This document shows, piece after piece, positions 45,835-55,054 of a stretch of DNA of 64,000 nucleotides. How positions within the stretch are numbered: the stretch's first letter is position 1; the number at the start of each line of letters is the position of its first letter. A program made the translations under genes and the position numbers. Source of the DNA: Porphyridium purpureum (lineage: Eukaryota; Rhodophyta; Bangiophyceae; Porphyridiales; Porphyridiaceae); NCBI GenBank assembly GCA_008690995.1, contig VRMN01000001.1, positions 4,774,001 through 4,838,000 of the forward strand, given 5' to 3'. The notes beneath the pieces were generated by a model. The model saw only the letters and a list, made by a program, of their open reading frames with translations. It was not told the DNA's origin and made no database searches.

Positions 45835-46749
45835 ATGGAGATGAACACGTACTTCGGTTGGAGTGCTCAGGTGTGCTCGGCTGCAGACACTCAGACCCCA
45901 ACGGGGTCGGCGAAGGGGTACGTGTGGCCTCTACTGGTACAAGTTCAAGGTCTGAACGTCGATGTTTGGACTCGCGATGTGAGTGGTGCAAGCTGGCATG
46001 CTCAAACCACGGGCGCGCAAATGCTGGCCCAAACACCGAATCGAGTGTATCAGTACACTCCAGAAAGCGTGGTATGTGAGTTGGTCAGTGCTGTGCAAGA
46101 GAATGATCCTCTGCTCAGCGTAAACGTGCAGCAGGAGTCAGAGAGCAGCGACCAAGTGAGACTCACTGCGTCGTACAATGGATCACGTATCGCACTGATA
46201 GATTTATACGTTGACAATACGGATTCATTCAAACAGATGTGGGATGCCACTCAGGAAGCGACGAAAGATAGGCGCCGTAGCGCAGACCAAGAGCGGTCTG
46301 GGCTGGAGACTCAAAGTCAAGAGTTGCGGTGTGAGATCAAGAAGCGCGATACGAAACTTCAGGAGCTTTTGCTGGCCATGAAGCAGCACAATGACGATAA
46401 AAAGCGCCGCATAGAAGAGCTTGAAACACTTGTTCGGGATCTGCAACGCCGCAATGAAGAGCTTGAATTACGTGGTAGGGATCTCCAACGAATTTCAACC
46501 GTTGCCAAGCTGGAGTCTCCGCCGAGAGAAAAAGGCCAGAAAGCGAAAAGTCAAGATAAAAGTGCCGTCGCTTCTGCTGCATCCAGATTCAAAGAACCCC
46601 GGGTCGCTGCACGTCTCGACTCTGCAGGTCAAGTAGAGGGCTCCAGCAAAGTCAAGCCTGGACTTCCAGAGGACGGACGTGACAGAAGCAAGACTTCGGG
46701 CAAAGTCAGTAGTACGGTACGTTTCCTGCCTTCTTCCGATTCCGACTGA
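45835..46749 (+). CDS. XRCC4/PAXX-superfamily-like protein (candidate)
   Basis: 304 residues. Residues about 1-130 look like a small beta-sandwich head: WPLLVQVQGLNVDVWTRDVS, a helix ESVVCELVSAVQENDPL, then LSVNVQQE, VRLTASYNGSRIALIDLYVD. A helix DSFKQMWDATQEATKDRRRS leads straight into a long coiled coil (about 130-220: ELRCEIKKRDTKLQELLLAM, DDKKRRIEELETLVRDLQRR). The tail is Lys/Arg/Ser-rich and ends RFLPSSDSD. This head-stalk-basic tail order is that of XRCC4, XLF and PAXX (end joining), and also SAS6. The tight head, short stalk and basic tail recall PAXX, whose tail binds Ku. Identification rests on architecture, not on close sequence identity. Confidence 0.45.
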   Translation: MEMNTYFGWSAQVCSAADTQTPTGSAKGYVWPLLVQVQGLNVDVWTRDVSGASWHAQTTGAQMLAQTPNRVYQYTPESVVCELVSAVQENDPLLSVNVQQESESSDQVRLTASYNGSRIALIDLYVDNTDSFKQMWDATQEATKDRRRSADQERSGLETQSQELRCEIKKRDTKLQELLLAMKQHNDDKKRRIEELETLVRDLQRRNEELELRGRDLQRISTVAKLESPPREKGQKAKSQDKSAVASAASRFKEPRVAARLDSAGQVEGSSKVKPGLPEDGRDRSKTSGKVSSTVRFLPSSDSD

Positions 46750-46828
46750 GTCAAGGTATGGCGGAACCTTTCATTCACCTGATTTAAGATGAGCGCGCCG
46801 GGCCATACGCCGTCAAAGACCAGGCGCG

Positions 46829-47335
46829 TCACCAGTGACGAGGCGGGCCGCCCTCTGAGCTGGACGAACTATATCTTCTTCGCATTTCGCTGGGATTACG
46901 CGCAGGTAAATCTCTACTCGACGTCGCCGCCCCGCTAGCCTTCTGCGCGTCTTCTTTTCCGTCCTCGTGCTCGGAGCAGGACGACTCTGTGCCCGACTCG
47001 TCAAACGCGCGAGGCTTGTGATAAATACAGCATACCTTGGAAGTCTTCTTTCCGTCGTTCTCGTTATCGTGTGTATTCTTTGTCCATTTGACGCGCTTCT
47101 TCCTTCTCAGAGACAGCTTGAGCACCTGCGCGTTCTGCTGGGTCTGCGCTGCGCGCAGCTGTTGCTGCTGTTGCCGAAGCTGCTCCTGCTGATGCTGCCT
47201 GCCTTCCGCGACGGGCAGCACCTCTGTCTCTGTCACCATGGCCACCGACGAGCTCCGCGTCCGCATCGACATGACGGACGACGACCCGCGGCTGAATGAC
47301 CCTCCGACTCCACCGCCTCCCGCCCCAGACGCCAT
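46829..47335 (-). CDS. PPP1R11: PPP1R11/Ypi1-type protein phosphatase 1 inhibitor
   Basis: 168 residues from the ATG at 47335; an in-frame ATG at 47413 is an alternative. The diagnostic inhibitor-3 block is present: LKLSLRRKKRVKWTKNTHDN, containing the KVxW-type PP1 docking motif (RVKW), then KTSKVCCIYHKPRAFDESGT and ESSCSEHED. Cys and Asp patterns match vertebrate PPP1R11 and yeast YPI1. Flanks are disordered: a Gln-rich N-terminal stretch and a C-terminus ending PPRHW. The protein binds and restrains PP1 in the nucleus. It diverges from IF-2. Confidence 0.93.
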   Translation of the reverse strand: MASGAGGGGVGGSFSRGSSSVMSMRTRSSSVAMVTETEVLPVAEGRQHQQEQLRQQQQQLRAAQTQQNAQVLKLSLRRKKRVKWTKNTHDNENDGKKTSKVCCIYHKPRAFDESGTESSCSEHEDGKEDAQKASGAATSSRDLPARNPSEMRRRYSSSSSEGGPPRHW

Positions 47336-47672
47336 CGCCGTGTTCTCCCTCCCGCCACCTTCCCTCTCAGATGTTTCTCCCGCACACAAACACAAATGCC
47401 CGCCTTGTTTCATTCCACGCACCGCCACAGCTTATTCTTATCGGTTCGGTTTCCGGTTCAGTGCTTTTCCTCTTATTCTGGTTGAACGTTTAAACCATCA
47501 CCACTTTTTTTCGTGGAGGAAGTACAGCCGGGGGAATGCAGAGGTACAGCACTCAGGCGAAAAGTGAAGTACAGTGTGTACACTAAAATGTATGGTGATC
47601 GGCGGGGAGAGAAGGATGAACGGTGGGGAAGGAGGGGATGGAAGACGGACGGAGGGAGGATGGTGGAGAGCG
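47336..47672. promoter_or_regulatory. Divergent promoter, PPP1R11 / IF-2
   Basis: GTACAGC at 47522 and 47544 and GTACAGT at 47569 (the last 98 bp before the IF-2 ATG), followed by a long GGA/GAA-rich tract (47599-47667). Confidence 0.5.
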
Positions 47673-50063
47673 ATGCACACGGATAGACTGCAGATGCTGC
47701 TGCGCGGTGGAGCGCGGGCTGTTCATTATGCTCGGCAGAAACGGCAAGCAGTAGCGAATTTCAGTGAAAGCAGAGCCGCCGATTGGTGTGGGCGCCGCTC
47801 GCGTGACGCGCAACAGACCGTGTTTGGAACGCCGCGATCGTTCGCTACCGGAGGATCATTGCCGCGGCCGCGGAAGGGCGTGGGTAATAATGCTGGCGGG
47901 AAGTCAGGCGCACGCTCAGGATATGGTGGTAACTTTCAGAATCAGAATGCGCGTCCGCAAGCGCGAGCCGTGTCGCCGGAAGTGAGACGCATGCGGCTGG
48001 AAAGGCTGCGCGGGAAGAAGCTGGAGGTCGTCCAGGGGACCCCGCTCGCCGTAGGCAAGTTTGCTGACGCCATCCAGGCGAATGTAGATGATCTGTACTT
48101 TGCGGCTTCGGAACTTGGCGTGGAATTCTTGGAAAATCCGCAGTACGCGCTCCGAGTAGCTAAACACGCGGGAGCCGCGGATCAGAAATCCAGACGACAG
48201 CTTCAGCTCGCACAGACAGAAGCAAGGAAGCATGCGTTTATTGGCGATGAGGAGGTTGAGATTCTAGCTGCCGAGCTAGGATTAGAGCTAATCAAGACAC
48301 AACCCAAAGTAATTGATGTGAAACCGGCGCCCAAGCCAGAAAAGGCTGTGTACGACACGTGGCCCGCGCGGCCGCCGGTCGTGACCATTATGGGGCACGT
48401 CGACCATGGCAAGACAACACTGCTGGATGCCCTGCGCTCGACGCACATTGCCGCCGGCGAAGCCGGCGGTATCACGCAAGCAATAGGAGCGTTCGAGGTT
48501 GGGCTGCAGGGCAAGTCTGTGACGTTTTTGGATACACCAGGGCACGAGGCGTTTACATCCATGCGGCTGCGCGGCGCAACGTGTACGGACATTGTCGTGC
48601 TTGTGGTAGCGGTCGACAGTGGCGTCAAGGCGCAGACACTGGAAGCGATTTCGCATGCACGTGCGGCTGGGGCGTCGATCATTGTGGCGCTGAACAAGGT
48701 GGACGTGGTCGGCACCGATCCAAATCGAGTGATGGGTGAGCTCGCGAGTGAGGCGGAGCTGATTGTGGAGCAGGTCGGTGGTGACACACCGTGCGTGCCG
48801 ATCTCGGCAAAGCAGCGCACCAACTTGGATAGCCTCATCGAGATGATTTTGTTGCAAGCAGAGATATTGGAGCTGCGGGGAAACCCCGCGGCAAATGCAG
48901 AGGCCATCTGTATCGAGGCCCGTCTAGACCCAAAAATGGGTGGCGTGATCGCCAATTGCGTCAATCGGCAGGGTACGCTACACGTCGGCGACGTTGTGGT
49001 GGCAGGAACGACGTGGGGCCGCGTGCGTTCTCTCATTAGTTTCACAGGCGGTCACTTGAAGCAGGTCGGTCCCTCGCAGCCATTTGCTTTGTTGGGGCTC
49101 AAGGAAGTGCTGCAAGGAGGCGAGGACGTGATTCAGGTCGAGTCCGAGTCCAAGGCGCAGGAGGTGGTGGCGTTCCGGCAAAAGAAGATCGAGGATCAGC
49201 TCGCCCTACGCGATACCAAGATTGCTATTGGTAGGGCACATGCCGATAAGAGAACCCGTAAGGAGATTTTGAGTAACGATCCGAGCTTGCTGCACGCAAA
49301 AAATAAGTGGAAGCTAGCCAAGGCCTGGCGTGAGCACGCGGACGCGGAGAAGCAGCAACAAGAAGGCACGATTACGCTGAATCTGGTGCTGAAAGCAGAC
49401 ACGCGCGGCGGCGCAGATGCCTTGATGCATACCATGGAGGGCATGGAGCTTGAGGGCGCGCAGACACGTGTTGTGCATGTTGGCATTGGTGCCGTGAACA
49501 ACTCGGACATCACGTTGGCGGCAGTTGACAAGGGCATCGTGATCAACTTTTGCTCGCAGGCCGGTTCTGGCGCCAAGGGCGACAAGGTGCTTGCCAACGC
49601 TATTTCGCCGGCGCTGAAGGCGGAAGCACTGCAGCATGGCGTCACCATAATGAACAGTAACGTGATTTTCCGCCTGCTCGAAAAGCTCGAGGAGTTTGTC
49701 GAGTTGAAACGCACGGGCGGAGAGGTCATTACGGTGCTCGGGAAGGCCGAAGTGCGCCAGCTGTTTGGCCTCTCCGGCAAAGCCTCGGGGACTGTGGTCG
49801 CTGGATGCAAGGTGGTAGACGGGAGCCTGAAGCGCTCGCAGGAGGTGCGCGTGATGCGCATGAGTGCGCCGACGGGCGAAACGGGCGCGGCTGCAGAGAG
49901 CAAGCTCGAGCAGGTCTTCCGCGGCTCGATCAGCAGCTTGAAGCACCTGAGGGACGAGGTGCCTGAAATCAAGACCGGGATGGAGTGCGGTATTGTGCTG
50001 ACCGACTTTCCATCGATTGCCGAGGGCGACATCATTGAGAGTATTGAGAGCAAGCTGGCTTGA
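47673..50063 (+). CDS. Organellar translation initiation factor IF-2
   Basis: 796 residues from the ATG at 47673 (in-frame ATG at 47592 is possible but runs through the purine tract). The N-terminus (MLLRGGARAVHYARQKRQAV) looks like a mitochondrial presequence. An IF2 N-domain-like helix region follows, then the GTPase: G1 GHVDHGKT at about residues 241-248, G2/G3 region AGGITQAIGAF and LDTPGHEAF, G4 NKVD, G5 SAK. Domains II, III (LVLKADTRGGADALMHTMEG) and IV (EVRQLFGLSGKASGTVVAGC) are complete. It places initiator fMet-tRNA on the organellar ribosome. Because red-algal plastid genomes commonly encode infB, this nuclear copy is probably mitochondrial. Confidence 0.96.
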   Translation: MHTDRLQMLLRGGARAVHYARQKRQAVANFSESRAADWCGRRSRDAQQTVFGTPRSFATGGSLPRPRKGVGNNAGGKSGARSGYGGNFQNQNARPQARAVSPEVRRMRLERLRGKKLEVVQGTPLAVGKFADAIQANVDDLYFAASELGVEFLENPQYALRVAKHAGAADQKSRRQLQLAQTEARKHAFIGDEEVEILAAELGLELIKTQPKVIDVKPAPKPEKAVYDTWPARPPVVTIMGHVDHGKTTLLDALRSTHIAAGEAGGITQAIGAFEVGLQGKSVTFLDTPGHEAFTSMRLRGATCTDIVVLVVAVDSGVKAQTLEAISHARAAGASIIVALNKVDVVGTDPNRVMGELASEAELIVEQVGGDTPCVPISAKQRTNLDSLIEMILLQAEILELRGNPAANAEAICIEARLDPKMGGVIANCVNRQGTLHVGDVVVAGTTWGRVRSLISFTGGHLKQVGPSQPFALLGLKEVLQGGEDVIQVESESKAQEVVAFRQKKIEDQLALRDTKIAIGRAHADKRTRKEILSNDPSLLHAKNKWKLAKAWREHADAEKQQQEGTITLNLVLKADTRGGADALMHTMEGMELEGAQTRVVHVGIGAVNNSDITLAAVDKGIVINFCSQAGSGAKGDKVLANAISPALKAEALQHGVTIMNSNVIFRLLEKLEEFVELKRTGGEVITVLGKAEVRQLFGLSGKASGTVVAGCKVVDGSLKRSQEVRVMRMSAPTGETGAAAESKLEQVFRGSISSLKHLRDEVPEIKTGMECGIVLTDFPSIAEGDIIESIESKLA

Positions 50064-50308
50064 CACCCCGCATTGTAACACCATCATCTAAAAGTACACC
50101 GCCAACTGTACCTCCCGTTGACCTCGACACACACCTCCGGCACCGTTCTCATTTTTCGCACGTTGTTTCATAGGAAAATCTCGATCGTACGTCGAACGAG
50201 TTTGGCGGGGGAGCAACTGGGGCGGCAAGATCGTGAGAGGCGCTGCGGGAGGGAAAAGAACGGGCGTGCGCGTGTGTTGGTAGTGACGTCGACTTTGTGA
50301 TCATAGCA

Positions 50309-51070
50309 ATGGCTGGGTTTGTGGCTTCGACAGGCGCGGTGCTGCGCAAGCAGCAGGTGGACGCCGCGCCGGTGTGCGAGCGCGCGTCGTCGCGCGCACG
50401 CGCAGTCGCGCCGCTGAGCATGGCAAGGACCGCGTACCCGTACACGGGATCTGGATACGGAAGCGCGGGCGTGCCGTACGGTCAGGATACGTATGGATAC
50501 AAGGCCACCACCGCGAAGAGCATCACCGAGACCGCCGCGCAGGCGGGCGTGTTTAATACCTTTGTCAAGCTGCTGAATGAATCTGGCGTGGAGAAGCTCG
50601 TGGAGCAGGCTGGGCCCTACACAGTGTTCGCACCCACCGACGACGCGTTTGCCGCGCTGCTGGAGCCGCACAGCTTCAACAAGCTGGCCACGCTTTTGAG
50701 GCCGGAGAACAATGACGCCCTCCGAAAGGTACTCATGCATCACGTGATCCCTGGCGCATTCACGTCAGCTTCGCTTATGGATCGCGCAGTCACAGTGAAG
50801 TCGCTGGCTGGTGAGCCGATTTCCATCATGGGTCTGAACAAGTTGGTCACAGCTGGCACGGCCAAGGTCGTGCGTGCTGATGTGCCCTGCGCAAATGGAT
50901 GCATCATTCATGCGGTAAGCTCAGTGATCATTCCTCCAAACTACGTGCCGGTGCCGCAGCCCACAAAGCCTGTCTTTCCGAGGTCCGTAATTGCAGAGAT
51001 CGCCAAGCTCCCCACGCCGCGTCAGGCTCTGGGTTTGGACCCGGCTCCCAGCAAAATCGTCAAGTATTAG
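50309..51070 (+). CDS. Fasciclin (FAS1)-domain protein, probably plastid-targeted
   Basis: 253 residues. Residues about 1-45 look like a plastid transit peptide (basic, Ser/Ala-rich, RAVAPLSMARTA). One FAS1 domain spans about residues 68-210: KSITETAAQAGVFNTFVKLL, the H1 box GPYTVFAPTDDAFAALL, the LMHHVIPGAFTS segment and the H2-like IIHAVSSVIIPP. FAS1 domains mediate adhesion; single-domain forms occur in cyanobacteria and plastids. The tail is Pro-rich and ends SKIVKY. A polyadenylation-type AATAAA lies at 51129-51134. ACTGTAC at 50105 sits upstream. Confidence 0.9.
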   Translation: MAGFVASTGAVLRKQQVDAAPVCERASSRARAVAPLSMARTAYPYTGSGYGSAGVPYGQDTYGYKATTAKSITETAAQAGVFNTFVKLLNESGVEKLVEQAGPYTVFAPTDDAFAALLEPHSFNKLATLLRPENNDALRKVLMHHVIPGAFTSASLMDRAVTVKSLAGEPISIMGLNKLVTAGTAKVVRADVPCANGCIIHAVSSVIIPPNYVPVPQPTKPVFPRSVIAEIAKLPTPRQALGLDPAPSKIVKY

Positions 51071-51550
51071 AGAATGTGCACACTGAACTGACCAAACAGG
51101 CCCAGAAATGAGAGACTAGGCTGTTTGCAATAAACCCTCTTTATGCTGCTGCCTGCATCAAGCCTCTATCTCTATGCTACGGTCTAAACTACCGCGCCAT
51201 GCTCGCGCTAGTCCGCATTCTATTCCGCGCGCTTGGTTCTCGGGCCATCAACCCTGGCACGTCTTGACATGTCAGCTGGCCCCTCCTTCAAACCGTCTGA
51301 ATTCGCCTGCTGTGCCTACAGAGGTGCTCCAGAGTGCGGGCGAATGCGCTTCTAGACAACGTGCCAGCTTCGCCTCCCCGCATTCCAATGCCGCACTGCC
51401 GTTCCTTGCATACCGTGCACACCTGCGCACCCCCCTTTGTTCACTATGCTCCCAAGGATGCACACTGTGCGGTTCAAGCCAAAGCCAGGATCAGGCTTTT
51501 GCCAGGATGGAAACGAGAATGCACACTACCTGCTCAGGCGCATCTGAAAA
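51071..51550. other. Convergent intergenic region FAS1 / HemW
   Basis: 480 bp. AATAAA at 51129-51134. A 163-codon plus-strand frame crosses into the HemW gene but is antisense shadow. No RNA gene recognised. Confidence 0.4.
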
Positions 51551-53068
51551 CTACCTTTTGAAGAGAGCTGCGCGCTCCAGTGCGAGCAGCAGGTCACTCA
51601 AGATGTCATTCTGGAACAAGAACCCTTCGGGATCGCGAAGCGACAATACTGAACCTGAAAGCTGAGCGCGCCCATCGACTAGGAAGCGCTCCGATGCGGC
51701 ACACAAAACCTGCTGTACGGGCACGCCAAACGTGCCTTCCAGAGCGGCCAGATCCACACCGGACACCCGCCGAAGACCTAGCATCAACGTGTCTTCCAGT
51801 TGTTCGGCTAAATCAGTTGCCGAATCATCAAGAGTGCCGTTCAGTAAAGCGTACTGGTCGACCCAATCGTAGTACGCGCGCAAAGTACGCGGCCGTGTGA
51901 CCCGTTTCCCTTCTACGTAGCTAGTGCTACCCATTCCAAACCCATAGTATGCTTCGTTCCTCCAATACACCTGATTATGGCGCGACTCAAAGCCTGGTCG
52001 TGCAAAGTTGCTCGTTTCGTAGTGAAGGATTCCAATGGAGTTCAAAAATGAAATGCTTTCCTTGTACATGAGTGCCGCGTCCTCGTCACTGGGCAAAGGC
52101 GACTCGCCAGGCTTGTACAAGCGCCCAAATTTGGTCGATGAGGCCAACTCGAGGTCGTACGTTGAAACATGCACGGGTGCAATGCGCTCCACGCAGCGCA
52201 AGGACTCGTGCCAGTCCTCAAGGCTCTGCCCCGGCAGACCACTGATGAGGTCCAGGCTGTAAACGTCAAATTGTGCGCTGTGTAGAGCATCGATGGCGCG
52301 ATAAATGTCGTCTGTGTTATGTGCGCGGCCGCATATTGAAAGTAATCGATCAGAAAAGCTCTGACAGCCGACGCTCGCTCGTGTGACGCCAAGCTGCTTG
52401 AATGAACGCGCCAATGCTACATCGAACGTTCCAGGATCCATTTCCATTGTGATTTCGATGTCCGGCTCGAAACCTAGTTCTGCCCGAAGCAGCGCCATGA
52501 TGTCCTCCAAATATCGAATAGGCAGCAGCGAAGGTGTGCCGCCTCCCAAGTAGAGCGTCTTCAACTTGGGCAGCTCGTGGGCCTGCATTCTGCTCCGCAG
52601 CCCGGCTATTGATTGCTGAATTTCCTTGAGGAGCTGCGTTACGTACTCTGCATACCTCTGCTCCACCGGAGCCGGCAGCGGCTGATTCACACTGTGCTCG
52701 CCTACGGCGGTGATTGCAAAGTCGCAGTAGTAGCATCGCTTTTTGCAAAACGGGAGGTGAATATACAATGCGCTGGGCAGCTGCGGACGAAGAAGATCCG
52801 TCTTCATGTTCAGGACACTCGCCCGGGACTGTGTCTCCCGCAGACTGCCGCACCATCGCCTGCCACTGCGTGACGAAAATGCGCTCGGGCGTCGCCGCGC
52901 CGCGCAGACCTCCCCGCGGCGCGCAGGCGGGGCGCGCGGCGCACCCACATGCACATACATGCTCGCGCGGCCCACAAACGAGCACGGCGTGGGCCCCATT
53001 CGGAGCGCCCGCATCGCAACTAGACTCCGCGCCGAATCGCGTGCCCAGCCGTATGCGCGCCCAGCCAT
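51551..53068 (-). CDS. HemW-like radical SAM protein
   Basis: 505 residues. The first ~90 residues are Arg/Ala/Ser-rich and suit an organellar targeting peptide. The radical SAM cluster motif CxxxCxxC is C108-KKR-C112-YY-C115 in LPFCKKRCYYCDF. It is followed by LKTLYLGGGTPSLLP, EITMEMDPGTFD, GVTRASVGCQSFSDRLL and DVYSLDLISGLPGQSLEDWH, all HemN/HemW family blocks. The C-terminal HemN domain (LEDTLMLGLRRVSGVDLAAL) completes it. HemW binds haem and is thought to deliver it to membrane enzymes; it lacks the extra N-terminal part needed for true coproporphyrinogen oxidase activity. The gene diverges from 53328 with 259 bp between ATGs. Confidence 0.94.
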   Translation of the reverse strand: MAGRAYGWARDSARSLVAMRALRMGPTPCSFVGRASMYVHVGAPRAPPARRGEVCAARRRPSAFSSRSGRRWCGSLRETQSRASVLNMKTDLLRPQLPSALYIHLPFCKKRCYYCDFAITAVGEHSVNQPLPAPVEQRYAEYVTQLLKEIQQSIAGLRSRMQAHELPKLKTLYLGGGTPSLLPIRYLEDIMALLRAELGFEPDIEITMEMDPGTFDVALARSFKQLGVTRASVGCQSFSDRLLSICGRAHNTDDIYRAIDALHSAQFDVYSLDLISGLPGQSLEDWHESLRCVERIAPVHVSTYDLELASSTKFGRLYKPGESPLPSDEDAALMYKESISFLNSIGILHYETSNFARPGFESRHNQVYWRNEAYYGFGMGSTSYVEGKRVTRPRTLRAYYDWVDQYALLNGTLDDSATDLAEQLEDTLMLGLRRVSGVDLAALEGTFGVPVQQVLCAASERFLVDGRAQLSGSVLSLRDPEGFLFQNDILSDLLLALERAALFKR

Positions 53069-53327
53069 TCTCCGGTCGGCGCGTTCCTCAGCGGAAATTT
53101 GAGCTTTCTATGTAAATGCAGCGCCAAAATGATAAACGTGGCGCATTCCATTGTCATGCGGCATGACGCTGATTGAATGATTTGGACTGATCAGCTTCTG
53201 CAAGAATTCAAGCGGGTGCGTGCGTGGAGCAAAGGAAGATGCAACGCAGGAGTGGTGTGTCGGTATGTGAGCGTGTGAGTGGCAGTGGTGGGAGGGGGAG
53301 GATGGGAAGCTTTCGAGTCTGCGTGGG

Positions 53328-54815
53328 ATGTGGATATTGTTGAGTTGTGAGAGCCCGGTCGGCGCCACACTCGATGGAGTATTTTCTGTGTCCGAGAAGA
53401 AGAAACGCGGCGTGTGGGGCCGCGCGGCCGAGCGCGGCGCCGCGCCAGCCAGCAGACTCGGCGGCGAGTTGTCGCCGTTGCGCGTGCAGCTTCACGGCGA
53501 GCAGGCAGAGCGCAAGATGGCTCTGAACTCGCCCGTCAAGATTCAGACTGGGAGTGCTGGAAGCAGCGCACGCGCCGTTCTGTCGCCGTCCCGGCTCAGC
53601 CCGCACGACCCGAAGGCCGGCCCAGGCTGGAAACATGCGTCGGCGCCGTTGAATTCGAAGAGCTCGCAAAGGATGGTCGGCTCCCCGTCGTCGCCTTACT
53701 TGCACTCGACTTCGCCACAGCCGGGTGATTCCACTCCAGGCACGCGTAACGCAAGTACGACGACCTCATTGAAAACTTCTGGCCGCAGCGCGCCTCGCAC
53801 TGACCGGGTCAGAGAGAAGAATCAGCTGGTTGCTCAAATCGATTGCGCAGTGGCGGGGACGCGCTCACTCAGTGCCAACTCTGGGCATCCCTCGTTTGGA
53901 AGCCGGCGTAACTCAGGGTCGTCTGCCAATTTAAGCATGGATCGTATTCACAGCAACGAGAACCATCCAAAGCGGCAATTATCGTCCTCGGCTTTGGTCC
54001 TGCCCGAAATCACCGGTATGCTTAATTTTACATCGGCATCGCTCAGAGTAATCATCAAGACGGACGACATGCCAAACCGGTTTTTCGCGTGCCCGCTAAA
54101 CGAGTATCTCGAGGAAAAGGGCGACATGTACGGCGCTCCGACCGAGCTGTACATGTGCGAAGTGCCTGTGGAAAAAAGCCGGTCGATCTGGGTTGACTTT
54201 GTGTCCACGAAGACCAACTTGCACGTCACTGTGCTGGTGGATCTGAAGGAGATGGGCCAACGCGTCGAACTCCCTCCGCAGACCGGGTTTGCGTCGCTGG
54301 TTGTGGATGAAGTCATGAAAACGCCTGTGGCGTGCCGCCTGGGTGTGCGTGTCAATGAAGTGTATTGTGCAGAAAAGTCGCGCGTATATCCAGTTTTGTC
54401 TTACAAAGTGTTCCTGCGGGCGCCGGATGCAGTGTGGCTGACACTTTACGCGTCTGAGCAACTGCTCACGCCGGAAAGCCGAAACAAGGAGGGCAGCCAT
54501 CCACGCTATCTGTTCAAAAGTATAAGCATGAACCTGCCCCGCAGATCTGGCCAAGAGATTATGCTATGCTTGTACCGACACGGTAAACAGCGCTCGCAGC
54601 GCTTGGTGGGCTCGTCCAAGTTTGTGCTGGAAAAGGTACAGTGCACAGCGAAGCGGCCACGCGTGCGGTCAGAGGTGCCCATGCTGCTGGCGTCTGCCAA
54701 AGTTGGCACACTCACGGTTGAGTGCTCTGAAGGGTGCGGGCCAAGTCTTCTCAGTTTGGGACTCAGCGTGCAGTATGCTGCTTCAGAAGGCATGCATGCT
54801 GCGCGGAAAGTCTAA
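53328..54815 (+). CDS. Protein of unknown function with a possible C2-like C-terminal region
   Basis: 495 residues. The N-terminal ~220 residues are disordered (Ser, Pro, Arg; SPSRLSPHDPKAGPGW, TRNASTTTSLKTSGRSAPR). From about residue 230 the sequence becomes ordered and beta-rich: GMLNFTSASLRVIIKTDDMP, LHVTVLVDLKEMGQRVELPP, VYPVLSYKVFLRAPDAVWLT, YLFKSISMNLPRRSGQEIML, CLYRHGKQRSQRLVGSSKFV. The last block reads like strands of a C2-type sandwich, but I would not assign a family. No signal peptide or membrane helix. ATG 53328 follows a GA-rich tract; ATG 53517 is an alternative. Confidence 0.6.
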   Translation: MWILLSCESPVGATLDGVFSVSEKKKRGVWGRAAERGAAPASRLGGELSPLRVQLHGEQAERKMALNSPVKIQTGSAGSSARAVLSPSRLSPHDPKAGPGWKHASAPLNSKSSQRMVGSPSSPYLHSTSPQPGDSTPGTRNASTTTSLKTSGRSAPRTDRVREKNQLVAQIDCAVAGTRSLSANSGHPSFGSRRNSGSSANLSMDRIHSNENHPKRQLSSSALVLPEITGMLNFTSASLRVIIKTDDMPNRFFACPLNEYLEEKGDMYGAPTELYMCEVPVEKSRSIWVDFVSTKTNLHVTVLVDLKEMGQRVELPPQTGFASLVVDEVMKTPVACRLGVRVNEVYCAEKSRVYPVLSYKVFLRAPDAVWLTLYASEQLLTPESRNKEGSHPRYLFKSISMNLPRRSGQEIMLCLYRHGKQRSQRLVGSSKFVLEKVQCTAKRPRVRSEVPMLLASAKVGTLTVECSEGCGPSLLSLGLSVQYAASEGMHAARKV

Positions 54816-54929
54816 TTTATGTGCCGTCGCAATTTAGAACAAGCTCGAGGTTCGCTTTGAAGCACCTTTCGCGAGAAGAGACCGATTATTTTGAAAGCAG
54901 AGATCAGCCGAACTGGGCGTTAGGAACTG

Positions 54930-54972
54930 AAATGAAAAAGAAAAAAAAATAAAAAATAAAAAAATAAAAAAT
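54930..54972 (+). repeat. A-rich tract at a convergent 3' junction
   Basis: About 40 bp of nearly pure A broken by T and G, containing several AATAAA-like words. It lies between the convergent stops at 54815 and 55055. It may serve as 3'-end signal for the plus-strand gene; its composition is unlike the surrounding GC-rich DNA. Confidence 0.6.
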
Positions 54973-55054
54973 TCTTTGTATTCTTGAGGTCATGATCTTT
55001 GTCACTGCTCACCGTTTCGCACCTTTGCATGATTTCGCCTTACATGACATACCG

